The notes under the pieces were generated by a model. It did not search any database, was not told the origin of the DNA, and worked only from the letters and a program-made list of their open reading frames with translations. Below, piece by piece: positions 16,815 through 25,679 of a stretch of DNA of 64,000 nt. Position 1 is the stretch's first letter, and each line of letters starts with the position of its first letter. Source of the DNA: Bacteroidaceae bacterium (GTDB taxonomy: Bacteria; Bacteroidota; Bacteroidia; Bacteroidales; Bacteroidaceae); assembly GCA_017525235.1 (NCBI GenBank), contig JAFXTC010000019.1:16118-80117 (forward strand), given 5' to 3'. Both the position numbers and the translations under genes were made by a program.

Positions 16815-18251
16815 ATGTCAGAATCGTTAAAGCAGAAAACGGTAAAAGGTCTTGGGTGGTCAGCCTTGGATAACGCGGCACGCTACGGTATGCAGTTTGT
16901 CATTGGCATTGTGCTGGCACGCCTGCTGTTGCCAGACGATTATGGGCTGCTGGGCCTTACCGGCATCTTCACCATCGTCTGCACAGCCCTTGTTAATGGC
17001 GGCTTCACCACAGCCTTGATACGCAAAAAGGATGCCACTGATGATGATTACAACACAGTATTCATCTGTAACCTTGTTATGAGTCTGTTACTCTATGCCG
17101 TCGTGTTTTTCTGCGCTCCGCTGATAGCAGAATTCTTCAGTAGGGAAGAACTTACGGCATTGGTGCGTGTGTCATCGTTAGGTCTTATCATCGGGGCGTT
17201 GGGAATGGTACAGCAGACACGCCTAACAAAGCGCATCGATTTCAAGACCCAGACAAAAATAACCATAATAGCATCGGCAATAAGTGGAGCCGTGGGCATC
17301 GGCATGGCAATCATAGGATTCGGCGTATGGGCGTTGGTGGCCCAGCAATTGATGTCCCACGCACTGCGCACCATACAACTATATATATATAATAGGTGGT
17401 TGCCACGCTTGCGTTTTTCCATTGAAAGTTTCCACAATCTGTTTGGCTTTGGATGGAAGATGATGGTGAGTGCACTGATTGACACCGTATGGAAGGAACT
17501 GTACCAAGTTGTAGTTGGAAAATTCTACACTTCAGCCACCTTGGGGCAATATACTCGAGGACAACACTATGCGAAACTATTCTCGCAAAATCTGACAACG
17601 GTGGTGCAACGTGTCACCTATCCTGTGCTGAGCAGTATTCAAGATGATAAGGAACGCATGGTGTCGGCCTATCGCCGCATCATCCGCACCAGTATGTTCA
17701 TCACAGCCGTGACGCTTATCTTCCTCGGAGCAGTTAGTGAACCGCTCCTCTACTGCATGATAGGTCCGAAATGGCACGAAGCGGCAACCTATCTGCCACT
17801 TATCTGCTTGAGCAGTACGCTTTATCCCCTTCATGCCATTAACCTGAACATGCTTCAGGTACAGGGACGCAGTGACCTCTTCCTTGGATTGGAAATCCTC
17901 AAGAAATTAATTGGTTTAGCCCCTCTTTTTATCGGTGCTTTCGTTGGCATCATTCCTATGCTTTGGACTAACATCGTTACTGGCATTATCGCATATTTCC
18001 TCAATTCTTACTATTCTGGTCGTCTGTTAGGATATAGTTCATGGATGCAATTACGCGACATTGCTCCATCATATAGTTTGGCTTTTACTATTGCCTTATC
18101 AGTATGGTTCATGAAATACCTGCCATTGAGCAACTGGATAATACTTCCCATGCAGATTTCAGTTGGAATAGTCGTGTTTTTTTCCATCTGCAGGATGTTT
18201 AAAATGAATGAGTATAAAGAAATAATGGATATACTAAGAAAGAGGCATTAA
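16815..18251 (+). CDS. Wzx-type oligosaccharide flippase (MOP/PST superfamily)
   Basis: A polytopic membrane protein of 478 residues beginning SLKQKTVKGLGWSALDNAAR, a typical WzxC/TuaB-like N terminus, followed by LARLLLPDDYGLLGL. It should flip the lipid-linked repeat unit to the periplasmic face. The ATG at 16815 is preferred over an in-frame upstream ATG at 16776 that lies inside the preceding gene; translation from 16815 gives the family N terminus. It sits between two ATP-grasp genes. Confidence 0.93.
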   Translation: MSESLKQKTVKGLGWSALDNAARYGMQFVIGIVLARLLLPDDYGLLGLTGIFTIVCTALVNGGFTTALIRKKDATDDDYNTVFICNLVMSLLLYAVVFFCAPLIAEFFSREELTALVRVSSLGLIIGALGMVQQTRLTKRIDFKTQTKITIIASAISGAVGIGMAIIGFGVWALVAQQLMSHALRTIQLYIYNRWLPRLRFSIESFHNLFGFGWKMMVSALIDTVWKELYQVVVGKFYTSATLGQYTRGQHYAKLFSQNLTTVVQRVTYPVLSSIQDDKERMVSAYRRIIRTSMFITAVTLIFLGAVSEPLLYCMIGPKWHEAATYLPLICLSSTLYPLHAINLNMLQVQGRSDLFLGLEILKKLIGLAPLFIGAFVGIIPMLWTNIVTGIIAYFLNSYYSGRLLGYSSWMQLRDIAPSYSLAFTIALSVWFMKYLPLSNWIILPMQISVGIVVFFSICRMFKMNEYKEIMDILRKRH

Positions 18252-18261
18252 TATTGAACTT

Positions 18262-19341
18262 ATGGGGAAAATAAAGATATTAGTTACTGGAGCTTGCGGT
18301 GTCACATCACGCTCTGTGGTAAGATCACTTAATAAAAGTAATGTCTTTGCCGGAAAGTGTGAATTTATTGGTACTGACGTTTGCTACAACGAGTACGGAA
18401 TATATGAAGGACTGTATAAGAAGGTATATAAAGTACCTTATTACAATAGCGAATCGTATAGACTGTTAATGGAAAGAATAATTGCAGAAAACGAGATAGA
18501 ATATGCAATTCTTATACCAGAGCCCGAAGTCCTCTATTGGAGTGAGCATCCATTTAATGTAAAGTTCTTAAGAATCCCGCCCCGATTCGCAAAAAAGGTC
18601 TTGAGCAAACGGAGCCTTTATGAGACGTTGTCCTCCAAGAACTACATACCTGATTTTCAGATACTATCTCGTGAAGATATGCTTTCGTCTGAACAGAGCG
18701 TTAAACTGAACTATCCCCTTTGGATAAGGGACTTTTCTGAAGGTACTACTTCAGGAAAGGGTTCTTTGAAGGCAGAGTGTTACGATGATGTTAAAGCTTG
18801 GGCTATCATTAACAGGAATATTCCGTCTTTCATGCTTTCCGAGTATCTTGAAGGCAGGAATCTTGGTTGTTTTACCTTGTTCCGTAACGGAAAACTTTTA
18901 AAATATGGTGTAGCACAACGTATTGATTATTTGATGGGTAAGGTTGCTGTTTCTGGCATAACAGGCAATACATGCAAAGGGAAACTGTTAAACGACAAAC
19001 GGGTATTTGAGGTCGCATACGATGCCATTATGTCTGTTATCTCTGAAACAGGAGAAACGATGAATGGGCTGGTAGTGACAGATTTGAAGGAAAATGCAAA
19101 AGGAGAACCTGTCGTTACTGAGATAAACATCAGACATGTGGCCTTTACATCCACATTTGCAAACGCAGGACTGAATTTTGCCGAATATCAACTCTTATGC
19201 CTAATGGAAAAAGAGGCAGAAATATCAAACAACCTGACCATTGAATTTCCTGAAGACAACTGTATGTTAAGGGATGTTGACGGACTTCCTATCTATTTGG
19301 AACATTACAGACAACTAAATGAGGGTGAATATTATGAGTAA
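18262..19341 (+). CDS. ATP-grasp ligase, second copy
   Basis: It starts with a nucleotide-fold segment KIKILVTGACGVTSRSVVRS, then an ATP-grasp-like core (PLWIRDFSEGTTSGKGSL at about residues 152-170, LSEYLEGRNLG). The metal-binding region is read at LVVTDLKENAKGEPVVTEIN. It resembles PylC/carbamoyl-phosphate-synthase-like ligases of polysaccharide clusters. It differs clearly from the 15538 gene, so it is not a recent duplicate. The product may add an amino acid or similar group to the repeat unit. It overlaps the next gene by 8 to 23 bases, depending on which start that gene uses. Confidence 0.75.
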   Translation: MGKIKILVTGACGVTSRSVVRSLNKSNVFAGKCEFIGTDVCYNEYGIYEGLYKKVYKVPYYNSESYRLLMERIIAENEIEYAILIPEPEVLYWSEHPFNVKFLRIPPRFAKKVLSKRSLYETLSSKNYIPDFQILSREDMLSSEQSVKLNYPLWIRDFSEGTTSGKGSLKAECYDDVKAWAIINRNIPSFMLSEYLEGRNLGCFTLFRNGKLLKYGVAQRIDYLMGKVAVSGITGNTCKGKLLNDKRVFEVAYDAIMSVISETGETMNGLVVTDLKENAKGEPVVTEINIRHVAFTSTFANAGLNFAEYQLLCLMEKEAEISNNLTIEFPEDNCMLRDVDGLPIYLEHYRQLNEGEYYE

Positions 19342-20395
19342 TAACTTTCAACTCTCAACTCTCAACTCTCATCTTTCATTTAGGGTGTGGGTGCGCTGCG
19401 CTACCTTCAACCAAGCACCTTATATTACGGCTACGATGGATGGATTCTGTATGCAGCAGACCAACTTCCCTTTCCTTTGTGTTATCGTTGACGATGATAG
19501 CAAGGACGGGGAACAAGACATCATCAAACAGTATCTAAGGGAGCATTTTGAAGAAGAAGCCCCCCAGCCCCCTAAAGGGGGAGATACTGATGCCTACCAC
19601 CTCTTATTGGCTCGCCACAAAGAGAACAAGAATTGCTACTTTGCGGTTTTCTTGCTGAAATACAATCACTACAGCATAAAGAAATCAAAGGAGTTATATT
19701 ATCAGGATTTGATTGTTGGAACGGATTTTATTGCATTGTGTGAAGGTGATGACTATTGGACGGACGAGCATAAACTGCAAAAACAGGTTGATGCCTTAGA
19801 TGCCAACCCACAGGCGACATTGGTCTATACCAACTTTCGACTCATTGATGGTGAAGGCAAGCCGACAAGCAGATCACATATAAATAAATTTCCTGGGCGT
19901 TCCCATTCCGGCGACAATCTACCTACATTGTTCCGCTATGGTAATTACATTATGACACTCACCACCATGTACCGAAGCGAGGTGTGGCAATCAGAATCCT
20001 TTATTAATTGTCCCTATAAGATGGATTTTACCCTGACACTGTCTGCAGCCCTTATGGGCGATTTTATTTGGATTCCAGATCAGACGGCAGATTACCGCTC
20101 ACTTGAGAGTGGTATGGTCATGTCCAATCATGCAAAGGTGAAACAGCAGACAAAAGCTATTTATCGTTACTACGCAGATCTGTTTATGAGCGGACAGCGT
20201 AAACCCCTTTCATTCTTTCAACGTATTCAACCTACTTTATTTATCCTCCTATGGGCATTAAAGATGAAAGACCATCAATTTAGAAAGAATATACTGAGCA
20301 TTAGCCTGCTGTCGCGTCTATTGTTACCAGTGGCTTTTGTCATACTGAAAAAAGAGAGATTAAAAAAAAGAATCGAAAAGTGGAATAAAGTATGA
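19334..20395 (+). CDS. Glycosyltransferase family 2
   Basis: GT-A fold transferase. Seen: VRCATFNQAPYITATMDG, CVIVDDDSKDG and the metal-binding region CEGDDYWTDEHKLQKQ. These place it with the GT2 enzymes that build repeat units. Two repeat-derived stretches sit inside the frame: the heptamer array at 19343-19377 (giving FQLSTLNSHLS) and a C/G palindromic insert at about 19559-19587 (giving EEAPQPPKGGD). Start 19334 is preferred; 19319 is an in-frame alternative. The stop overlaps the next start (ATGA). Confidence 0.88.
   Translation: MSNNFQLSTLNSHLSFRVWVRCATFNQAPYITATMDGFCMQQTNFPFLCVIVDDDSKDGEQDIIKQYLREHFEEEAPQPPKGGDTDAYHLLLARHKENKNCYFAVFLLKYNHYSIKKSKELYYQDLIVGTDFIALCEGDDYWTDEHKLQKQVDALDANPQATLVYTNFRLIDGEGKPTSRSHINKFPGRSHSGDNLPTLFRYGNYIMTLTTMYRSEVWQSESFINCPYKMDFTLTLSAALMGDFIWIPDQTADYRSLESGMVMSNHAKVKQQTKAIYRYYADLFMSGQRKPLSFFQRIQPTLFILLWALKMKDHQFRKNILSISLLSRLLLPVAFVILKKERLKKRIEKWNKV
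19343..19377 (+). repeat. Heptamer tandem repeat inside a glycosyltransferase N terminus
   Basis: Five 7-bp units: AACTTTC, three AACTCTC and ATCTTTC, in exact phase. Three full units would shift codons by 21 bases, that is seven residues, so length changes in threes keep the frame. The same AACTCTC unit recurs in another glycosyltransferase at 23332-23366. Confidence 0.8.
19559..19587. repeat. C-run/G-run palindromic insert inside coding sequence
   Basis: The segment GCCCCCCAGCCCCCTAAAGG and following G-run contains an inverted pair CCCCCT/AGGGGG around AA. It is read in frame as a proline/glycine-rich loop between the nucleotide-binding half and the rest of the GT2 protein. It resembles short REP-like elements scattered in Bacteroidales genomes. 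Confidence 0.6.
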
Positions 20396-21786
20396 AAACT
20401 GCTGCATTCATAGTAACCTTGGTGTGTTGCTGCTTGATGTTCTTTGTGAAACGCGAGACAAAGGCTGCATTGCTTATTATGGGCGCTATGACGCTGACAA
20501 TAGTGGATATACCTGGCGTTCCTTTGCACAAAGCGAACTTCATACTGCAAGTGGCTTTTCTGCTATCTGAATGGAGAAATCTGCCACGACATTTCATCGG
20601 GTTGCGAGATATACCATATATTTGGATAGCACTTCTGATAGTTATTTTCTCTTCCCTTTTGGCGGCATTTACCAGTCAATACGTAGGAATAACAGAAACT
20701 ATAAAATCAGAACTTTTATTCAAGTATTTTGCCCTCGTATATGCTTTCTGGGCTGTCAAGAATGAAAAATCATTAAAGCCAGTATTGCAAATTTCCATAT
20801 ATTGCTTGATTGTGCTTACTATCTTTGCTATACTCAATTACATAGAAAAGAATGCTACGTTTGTCAATGCATTGACCGAAGGAAAGACAAGTAAAATATA
20901 TGAAGGTGTTGCTCTTGGTGACGTTTTTACAGAAAATGCTCGGTTCAGAGTGCAGTCAATGTTTAAGTCACCTTTTGACTATGGCTATATATGTGCCGCA
21001 ATGTTAATACTTCATATACATGGATGGTATCGACATTTAGAAAGCAAAACGGCATTTGTTATAGCACTTGTATGTTGTTCATTCGGAATATTGATATCTG
21101 GATGTCGCATAGTGTGGGTGAGTATTGTATTATCAGTAGTCAGTTACTCTATGTGGGTTTTCCAGCTAAGCAGAAATGTGATGTATGGCATGATTGCTAT
21201 GATTCTTATGATAATGTCATATTATACCATTCCTGCTGTCGAAGATAAAGTCAACAAGGTAACTGATATCTTCGTTGAAAACAGCGAAACAAGTGGAAGT
21301 TCTATCCAATTGCGAATGTCCCAATACATGTATGTACTTATCTACACAGAAGGAAATGAATGGTTAGGTTTGGGGAAAGGGTATTGGAACCAGACTTTTT
21401 CTGAGGATCAAGAGGCAGTCAGCGGTCTTCAAGGTGTAGAAAGTGTTATCCTCGGATATTTGCTTGAACGGGGCGTTATCGGGCTGATTTTATGGGCAAT
21501 TCCTTATACGATCATTTTCATCTATTTCTGGAAAAATCGTAAAAAAAGAAAAACATTAACAGGTCTGGGATGTTCTATCCTTACTTTGTACCTGGTTTTC
21601 TCAATAGGTACGGGAGAGTTAGCTTCTGTTTATCCAACGATGCTTCTTCTTGGTATGGCTATGAAGATGATAGAATATAAAAAGCGAAGGACAATGCTGT
21701 ATGCAGTATTGCTGAAAATTATGAAGTCTAAGAACTTGACTTATAAGCAGCAACTTGGCTTAATTTTGAAAGCCCTTAGGAAGTGA
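20392..21786 (+). CDS. Wzy-type repeat-unit polymerase (O-antigen ligase/polymerase family)
   Basis: 464 residues with many hydrophobic segments. A large extracytoplasmic loop around residues 285-350 contains GSSIQLRMSQYMYVLI and WLGLGKGYWNQTF, typical of the PF04932-like O-antigen polymerase region. It should join flipped repeat units at the periplasmic face. Its place among glycosyltransferases and downstream of Wzx fits a Wzx/Wzy pathway. Sequence divergence of this family makes the linkage unpredictable. Confidence 0.82.
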   Translation: MKTAAFIVTLVCCCLMFFVKRETKAALLIMGAMTLTIVDIPGVPLHKANFILQVAFLLSEWRNLPRHFIGLRDIPYIWIALLIVIFSSLLAAFTSQYVGITETIKSELLFKYFALVYAFWAVKNEKSLKPVLQISIYCLIVLTIFAILNYIEKNATFVNALTEGKTSKIYEGVALGDVFTENARFRVQSMFKSPFDYGYICAAMLILHIHGWYRHLESKTAFVIALVCCSFGILISGCRIVWVSIVLSVVSYSMWVFQLSRNVMYGMIAMILMIMSYYTIPAVEDKVNKVTDIFVENSETSGSSIQLRMSQYMYVLIYTEGNEWLGLGKGYWNQTFSEDQEAVSGLQGVESVILGYLLERGVIGLILWAIPYTIIFIYFWKNRKKRKTLTGLGCSILTLYLVFSIGTGELASVYPTMLLLGMAMKMIEYKKRRTMLYAVLLKIMKSKNLTYKQQLGLILKALRK

Positions 21787-22743
21787 ATGAAAAACAACTT
21801 GACACATCGACTTGCGATTATAATTCCTGCATACAAAGCGGCATTTCTGCCAGCTGCGCTCGATTCCATAGCGGCGCAGACATGCAAGGACTTCACCTTG
21901 TATGTAGGTGATGACTGTAGCACTGAACCGATAGGCGATATCGTTGAGCAATACAGAGACAAGATAGAACTGGTTTATCAGCGGTTTGATCTTAATCTGG
22001 GTGGAAAAGACCTTGTTGCCCAATGGGAACGGTGTATTGCCATGAGTAAAGATGAACCTTACATCTGGTTGTTCAGCGATGACGATATGATGGAACCGAA
22101 ATGCGTGGAGCAGTTATTTAAAACCATTGATGCAACGCAGGGAATATACGATTTGTATCACTTTGATGTGAAAGAAATCAATGAAGAAGGGACGGTGACG
22201 AAAGCACTACCAGAATATCCACAAGTGTTGAGTGCCTACGACTATTACAAAGGCAAAACCGCTGGTCGCTATCGCAGTTATGTGGTGGAAAATGTTTTTA
22301 CACGCAAGATATATGAGGAGATTGGCGGCTTTAAGAATTTTGATTTAGCATGGGGCAGCGATGTAGCCACATGGTGCATCTTCTGTGGCAGCACAGGCAT
22401 GTGTAAGATTTCCGATGCTCACGTCTGTTGGCGCCGCAGCAATCAAAACATCACGCCTGACAAGTCGCGGAAGACGGCTGAGCGTAAACTCATGGCCGAA
22501 TGTGATTTCGTGGCATGGGCATACGCCTATTTCAAAGAAAAGTCCGACATTCTGCCAGTAAACAAGGCTCTCTTCATCCGCAAAATGATGGAATATAGAA
22601 AACGTGTGGGGTGGAAATGTTACCAGACTGCTTTTGCCACATTCTTTCGAGTTCATGGCCATCGTGAGAATAAGTTGCTATTATGGTTATACCTAAATCT
22701 GACTCCAATAAAGTTATACCATCTCCTAAAGAAGAACGAATGA
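21787..22743 (+). CDS. Glycosyltransferase family 2
   Basis: Begins immediately after the polymerase stop codon. GT-A features: LAIIIPAYKAAFLPAALDSI, LYVGDDCSTEP and WLFSDDDMMEPKCVEQ with the DDD metal site. 318 residues. Specificity is unknown. The stop codon overlaps the start of the following gene (ATGA), so the two are probably translationally coupled. Confidence 0.9.
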   Translation: MKNNLTHRLAIIIPAYKAAFLPAALDSIAAQTCKDFTLYVGDDCSTEPIGDIVEQYRDKIELVYQRFDLNLGGKDLVAQWERCIAMSKDEPYIWLFSDDDMMEPKCVEQLFKTIDATQGIYDLYHFDVKEINEEGTVTKALPEYPQVLSAYDYYKGKTAGRYRSYVVENVFTRKIYEEIGGFKNFDLAWGSDVATWCIFCGSTGMCKISDAHVCWRRSNQNITPDKSRKTAERKLMAECDFVAWAYAYFKEKSDILPVNKALFIRKMMEYRKRVGWKCYQTAFATFFRVHGHRENKLLLWLYLNLTPIKLYHLLKKNE

Positions 22744-23828
22744 AAGTATATTTTGTTGTAAGTGAACCATCTGAGCGAACTATCAATCATTTCGTATCTT
22801 CGCTTGGAAATGCCCTAGAAATACAGGGGTGTGAGGTGGTCTATGGGCATGAAAGGCTGTGGACAGACAATGTGTTTGATTGTGACATTGTTCACTTCCA
22901 GTGGCCAGAAGGAATATTCGGACTATTTGGACATCAGGTTACGGAAGAGGAACTAACACATATTAAAAACCGTCTTAAACAATTAAAAGAGCGTGGTAAA
23001 AAAATCTTTTGTACCTGCCATAACCTTAAGCCGCATACCAACAAAAATCCCAATGTGCTTCGATTGTATGATGTCATCTACAGACAGTGCGACGTCTTAC
23101 ATCATCTTGGCGCATATAGCCAAGACATATTGGCATCACAGTATCCGAATGCTAAACATGTCGTTATTCCTCATCATATTTATGATGATGTTTATAGTTT
23201 CGATATCCAGCAAGAAGATGCACGACGACGTTTGCACCTTCCAGTTGAGGGAAAGATTGTACTAAGTTTCGGAAAGTTCCGCAACGAACGAGAGCGTGAC
23301 TTCGTCCTTTCACTCAGAAAAAACTTCAGTTTTCATTTTTCAACTCTCAACTCTCAACTCTCAACTGTCTTCCTTATGCCCGGCTTCTATCGGGAGACTT
23401 TACACACCTGGAACCCTAAGAAACTGGCAGTACGGCTATATAAAACCTATAAGTATAAACTGAAGGGCATCAAATTCTGTAACGACGTAATTCCAGACAA
23501 CCTGATGCAGTGCTATTTCCGTGCTGCCGATGTGGTACTTATACAACGTCTTGACATACTGAACTCTGGCAATCTTCCCATGGCCTTCCATGCAGGTAAA
23601 GTGGTGGTAGGACCTGATGTGGGAAACATAGGACAGATACTGCGTGAAACAGGTAATTTCACCTTTGACCCGAATGACATTAAAAGTGCTGTAAGTGCTT
23701 TGAAAAAAGCGTTGACGGAAACGACAAAGGGCCGAGACAACCAAACTTATGCCACAAAGCACTGGTCGTCAGACCTCATTGCTACGAAATTACTAAAATG
23801 CTATCAAGAAGCAATTACCACGAATTAA
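22740..23828 (+). CDS. GT-B type glycosyltransferase (GT4-like)
   Basis: An N-terminal Rossmann half starts MKVYFVVSEPSERTINHFVS and contains DIVHFQWPEGIF. The C-terminal half has LIQRLDILNSGNLPMAFHAG and VVGPDVGNIGQI, corresponding to the donor-binding E-x7-E region of GT4 with substitutions. The in-frame heptamer array at 23332-23366 encodes FSTLNSQLSTV in the domain linker. The ATG at 22740 is chosen over 22683, which lies inside the previous gene. Confidence 0.82.
   Translation: MKVYFVVSEPSERTINHFVSSLGNALEIQGCEVVYGHERLWTDNVFDCDIVHFQWPEGIFGLFGHQVTEEELTHIKNRLKQLKERGKKIFCTCHNLKPHTNKNPNVLRLYDVIYRQCDVLHHLGAYSQDILASQYPNAKHVVIPHHIYDDVYSFDIQQEDARRRLHLPVEGKIVLSFGKFRNERERDFVLSLRKNFSFHFSTLNSQLSTVFLMPGFYRETLHTWNPKKLAVRLYKTYKYKLKGIKFCNDVIPDNLMQCYFRAADVVLIQRLDILNSGNLPMAFHAGKVVVGPDVGNIGQILRETGNFTFDPNDIKSAVSALKKALTETTKGRDNQTYATKHWSSDLIATKLLKCYQEAITTN
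23332..23366 (+). repeat. Heptamer tandem repeat inside a GT-B gene
   Basis: Five 7-bp units: TTCATTT, TTCAACT and three CTCAACT. It uses the same unit as the array at 19343 but at another site and in another protein family. Confidence 0.8.
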
Positions 23829-23841
23829 GATTTATATAAAT

Positions 23842-24660
23842 ATGACAGACATCGTTTTCAATACGGGTGAGACTCAATCGGAGTTGAGAGCAAAGTATAA
23901 CCCCGAGGGCAGTATCCTTCGTAGGGCACAGATGAGAATGTTGGATATGCTTCTTTACTTTGATAAAGTATGTAAAGAACAAAGAATACCATATCGTATT
24001 GATGGTGGCAATGTTTTGGGGGCTGTTCGCCATGGCGGATTCATCCCTTGGGATGATGACATAGATGTTGTCATTATGAGGAAGGATTTACATCGTCTTT
24101 GTGATTACCTCATCAAGAATCCTCACCCTCAGTATAATATCCAAACTTATAAAACGGATTATGGATATGTTGGTGCATGGGTTGTATTACGAGACACAAA
24201 AAGTAAATATATCCAGGATAGTATTGAGCATAAAGTCAGAAAGTATCGTGGTTTACAAATAGATATCTTCCCATACGAAAACAGGGTGATAAAATCCCTT
24301 CATAAATTTTCAGGAAAAATAACCAAAAAGAATGGAGAATGGTTTGTTGGGAAGCATATGCGCATAGCACGTGTGGTATATGTTCTGCAACACCGAATCC
24401 TCCATCCCATATTTAGAGCAATCGGAAGGTTTTGGGGCGACCCTGACATTTATATGTATCCATACGGTGCAAGGGTTTACAGGTCACATACATCAAAATC
24501 CCAGTTTCCTTACAAGGATATTAGTTTTGAAGGGCATCTATTCCCTGGGCCAGCAGACCCAGACTTGTTTTGCAAAGAATTCTATGGTGACAGATATATG
24601 GATTTGCCAGACGTTTCTAATAGGAACCATCATATGGCTAAATATCTGATATGGGATTAA
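23842..24660 (+). CDS. LicD-family phosphotransferase (phosphocholine/phosphosugar transferase)
   Basis: 272 residues. The LicD signature GGNVLGAVRHGGFIPWDDDI, with acidic residues Asp71-Asp73 and Asp75, is the nucleotidyltransferase-fold active site. In Haemophilus and pneumococcus, LicD moves phosphocholine from CDP-choline onto glycans; fukutin-family relatives move phospho-ribitol. The three genes downstream are LicA-like, LicC-like and IspD/TarI-like, so this is the transferase of a complete phospho-substituent cassette. It starts 13 bp after the preceding glycosyltransferase gene. Confidence 0.92.
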   Translation: MTDIVFNTGETQSELRAKYNPEGSILRRAQMRMLDMLLYFDKVCKEQRIPYRIDGGNVLGAVRHGGFIPWDDDIDVVIMRKDLHRLCDYLIKNPHPQYNIQTYKTDYGYVGAWVVLRDTKSKYIQDSIEHKVRKYRGLQIDIFPYENRVIKSLHKFSGKITKKNGEWFVGKHMRIARVVYVLQHRILHPIFRAIGRFWGDPDIYMYPYGARVYRSHTSKSQFPYKDISFEGHLFPGPADPDLFCKEFYGDRYMDLPDVSNRNHHMAKYLIWD

Positions 24661-24695
24661 ACTTATATTAAAAATATGTCAGAAAGAATGCTATT

Positions 24696-25643
24696 ATGAA
24701 TAAGCCAATCATTGAAACGACAGGAGGAGTGATATATCCTAAAGACATGGATTATATCATCCATTGTATATGTGATGTTTTTTGTTGTGAATCAACATCA
24801 ATTACAGATATACAACCCTTACAAAAAGGCTTGTCAAACTCTGTCTTGTCTTTCTGCTTCAATGGGGGAAAATATGTTTTCCGCTATCCGGGATTAGGCT
24901 CAGAATTACTTATTGATAGAGGCAGAGAATCTATTGTCCAAAAGATGATTGAGGATGCTGGGGTTGACACATCACTCGTGGCTATGAGTGCTCGCTATGG
25001 ATGGCGAATATCCCGTTTCGTGCAAACAAGACCCTTCCAATACCATGACATAAACGACATGGTGAGGGGCATCCTTTTAATCAGGAAACTGCACAGCATT
25101 AAACCTAAGGTGAGATGGGAGTTTGATGTGAAAGAAAAATGGGAATCTATCAGAGATATGACTCCAACAGACAAATATGGAGATAACTTCTCACAGTTCC
25201 CAGAGTTTGCTGAAATCAAAGAACGTATCTATAAGTTATATGATGTAGCCCAAACCGACGGCATAAAAAAATGCCTGACTCATGGCGATTGTCGTGATGA
25301 GAATTATTTAATTAATGACAAAGAGATTCATTTGATTGATTGGGAATATGCAGGATTTGGAGATCCAGGTTTTGACATAGGCACGTATGTTTGTGGTGGA
25401 GACCATTCAGAAGAAGAGGTGGATAGAATCCTTTTCACTTATTTTGGGCGTATGCCTTCTATTAAAGAACAGCGTCATTTCTATGCATACATTGCTATAT
25501 CCGGATTTTTCTACATGCATTGGACCATGTATAAAGAATCTCAGGGGCAGATGATAGGATATTTGAAACCACTTTGGTATCACTTTGCAAAAGAATATAG
25601 CAAGAAAGCACTAACGTTATATAATAGCGTCAGCTCTCTATAA
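24696..25643 (+). CDS. LicA-like choline kinase (APH fold)
   Basis: Kinase of the choline/aminoglycoside phosphotransferase fold. Seen: KGLSNSVLSFCFNGGKYVFR (nucleotide-binding N lobe), LTHGDCRDENYLIN (catalytic Asp198, Asn203) and LIDWEYAGFGDPGFDIG (metal Asp215). This matches LicA/choline kinase better than antibiotic phosphotransferases. It would phosphorylate free choline or ethanolamine for the following cytidylyltransferase. No choline transporter (LicB) is found in the window. Confidence 0.88.
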   Translation: MNKPIIETTGGVIYPKDMDYIIHCICDVFCCESTSITDIQPLQKGLSNSVLSFCFNGGKYVFRYPGLGSELLIDRGRESIVQKMIEDAGVDTSLVAMSARYGWRISRFVQTRPFQYHDINDMVRGILLIRKLHSIKPKVRWEFDVKEKWESIRDMTPTDKYGDNFSQFPEFAEIKERIYKLYDVAQTDGIKKCLTHGDCRDENYLINDKEIHLIDWEYAGFGDPGFDIGTYVCGGDHSEEEVDRILFTYFGRMPSIKEQRHFYAYIAISGFFYMHWTMYKESQGQMIGYLKPLWYHFAKEYSKKALTLYNSVSSL

Positions 25644-25675
25644 CCTTTAAACTATAACCAATAACCTATTTTACC
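25641..25675 (+). repeat. Heptamer tandem repeat between the LicA-like and LicC-like genes
   Basis: TAACCTT, TAAACTA, TAACCAA and TAACCTA are followed by a more degenerate unit, in 7-bp phase. It fills the 36-bp intergenic gap and includes the stop codon of the kinase gene. Confidence 0.6.
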
Positions 25676-25679
25676 TTTT

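Noticed and set aside
24696-25643. The APH-fold kinase as an antibiotic resistance gene
   Set aside because: Its position between LicD and LicC homologues and the DPGFDIG region favour choline kinase.
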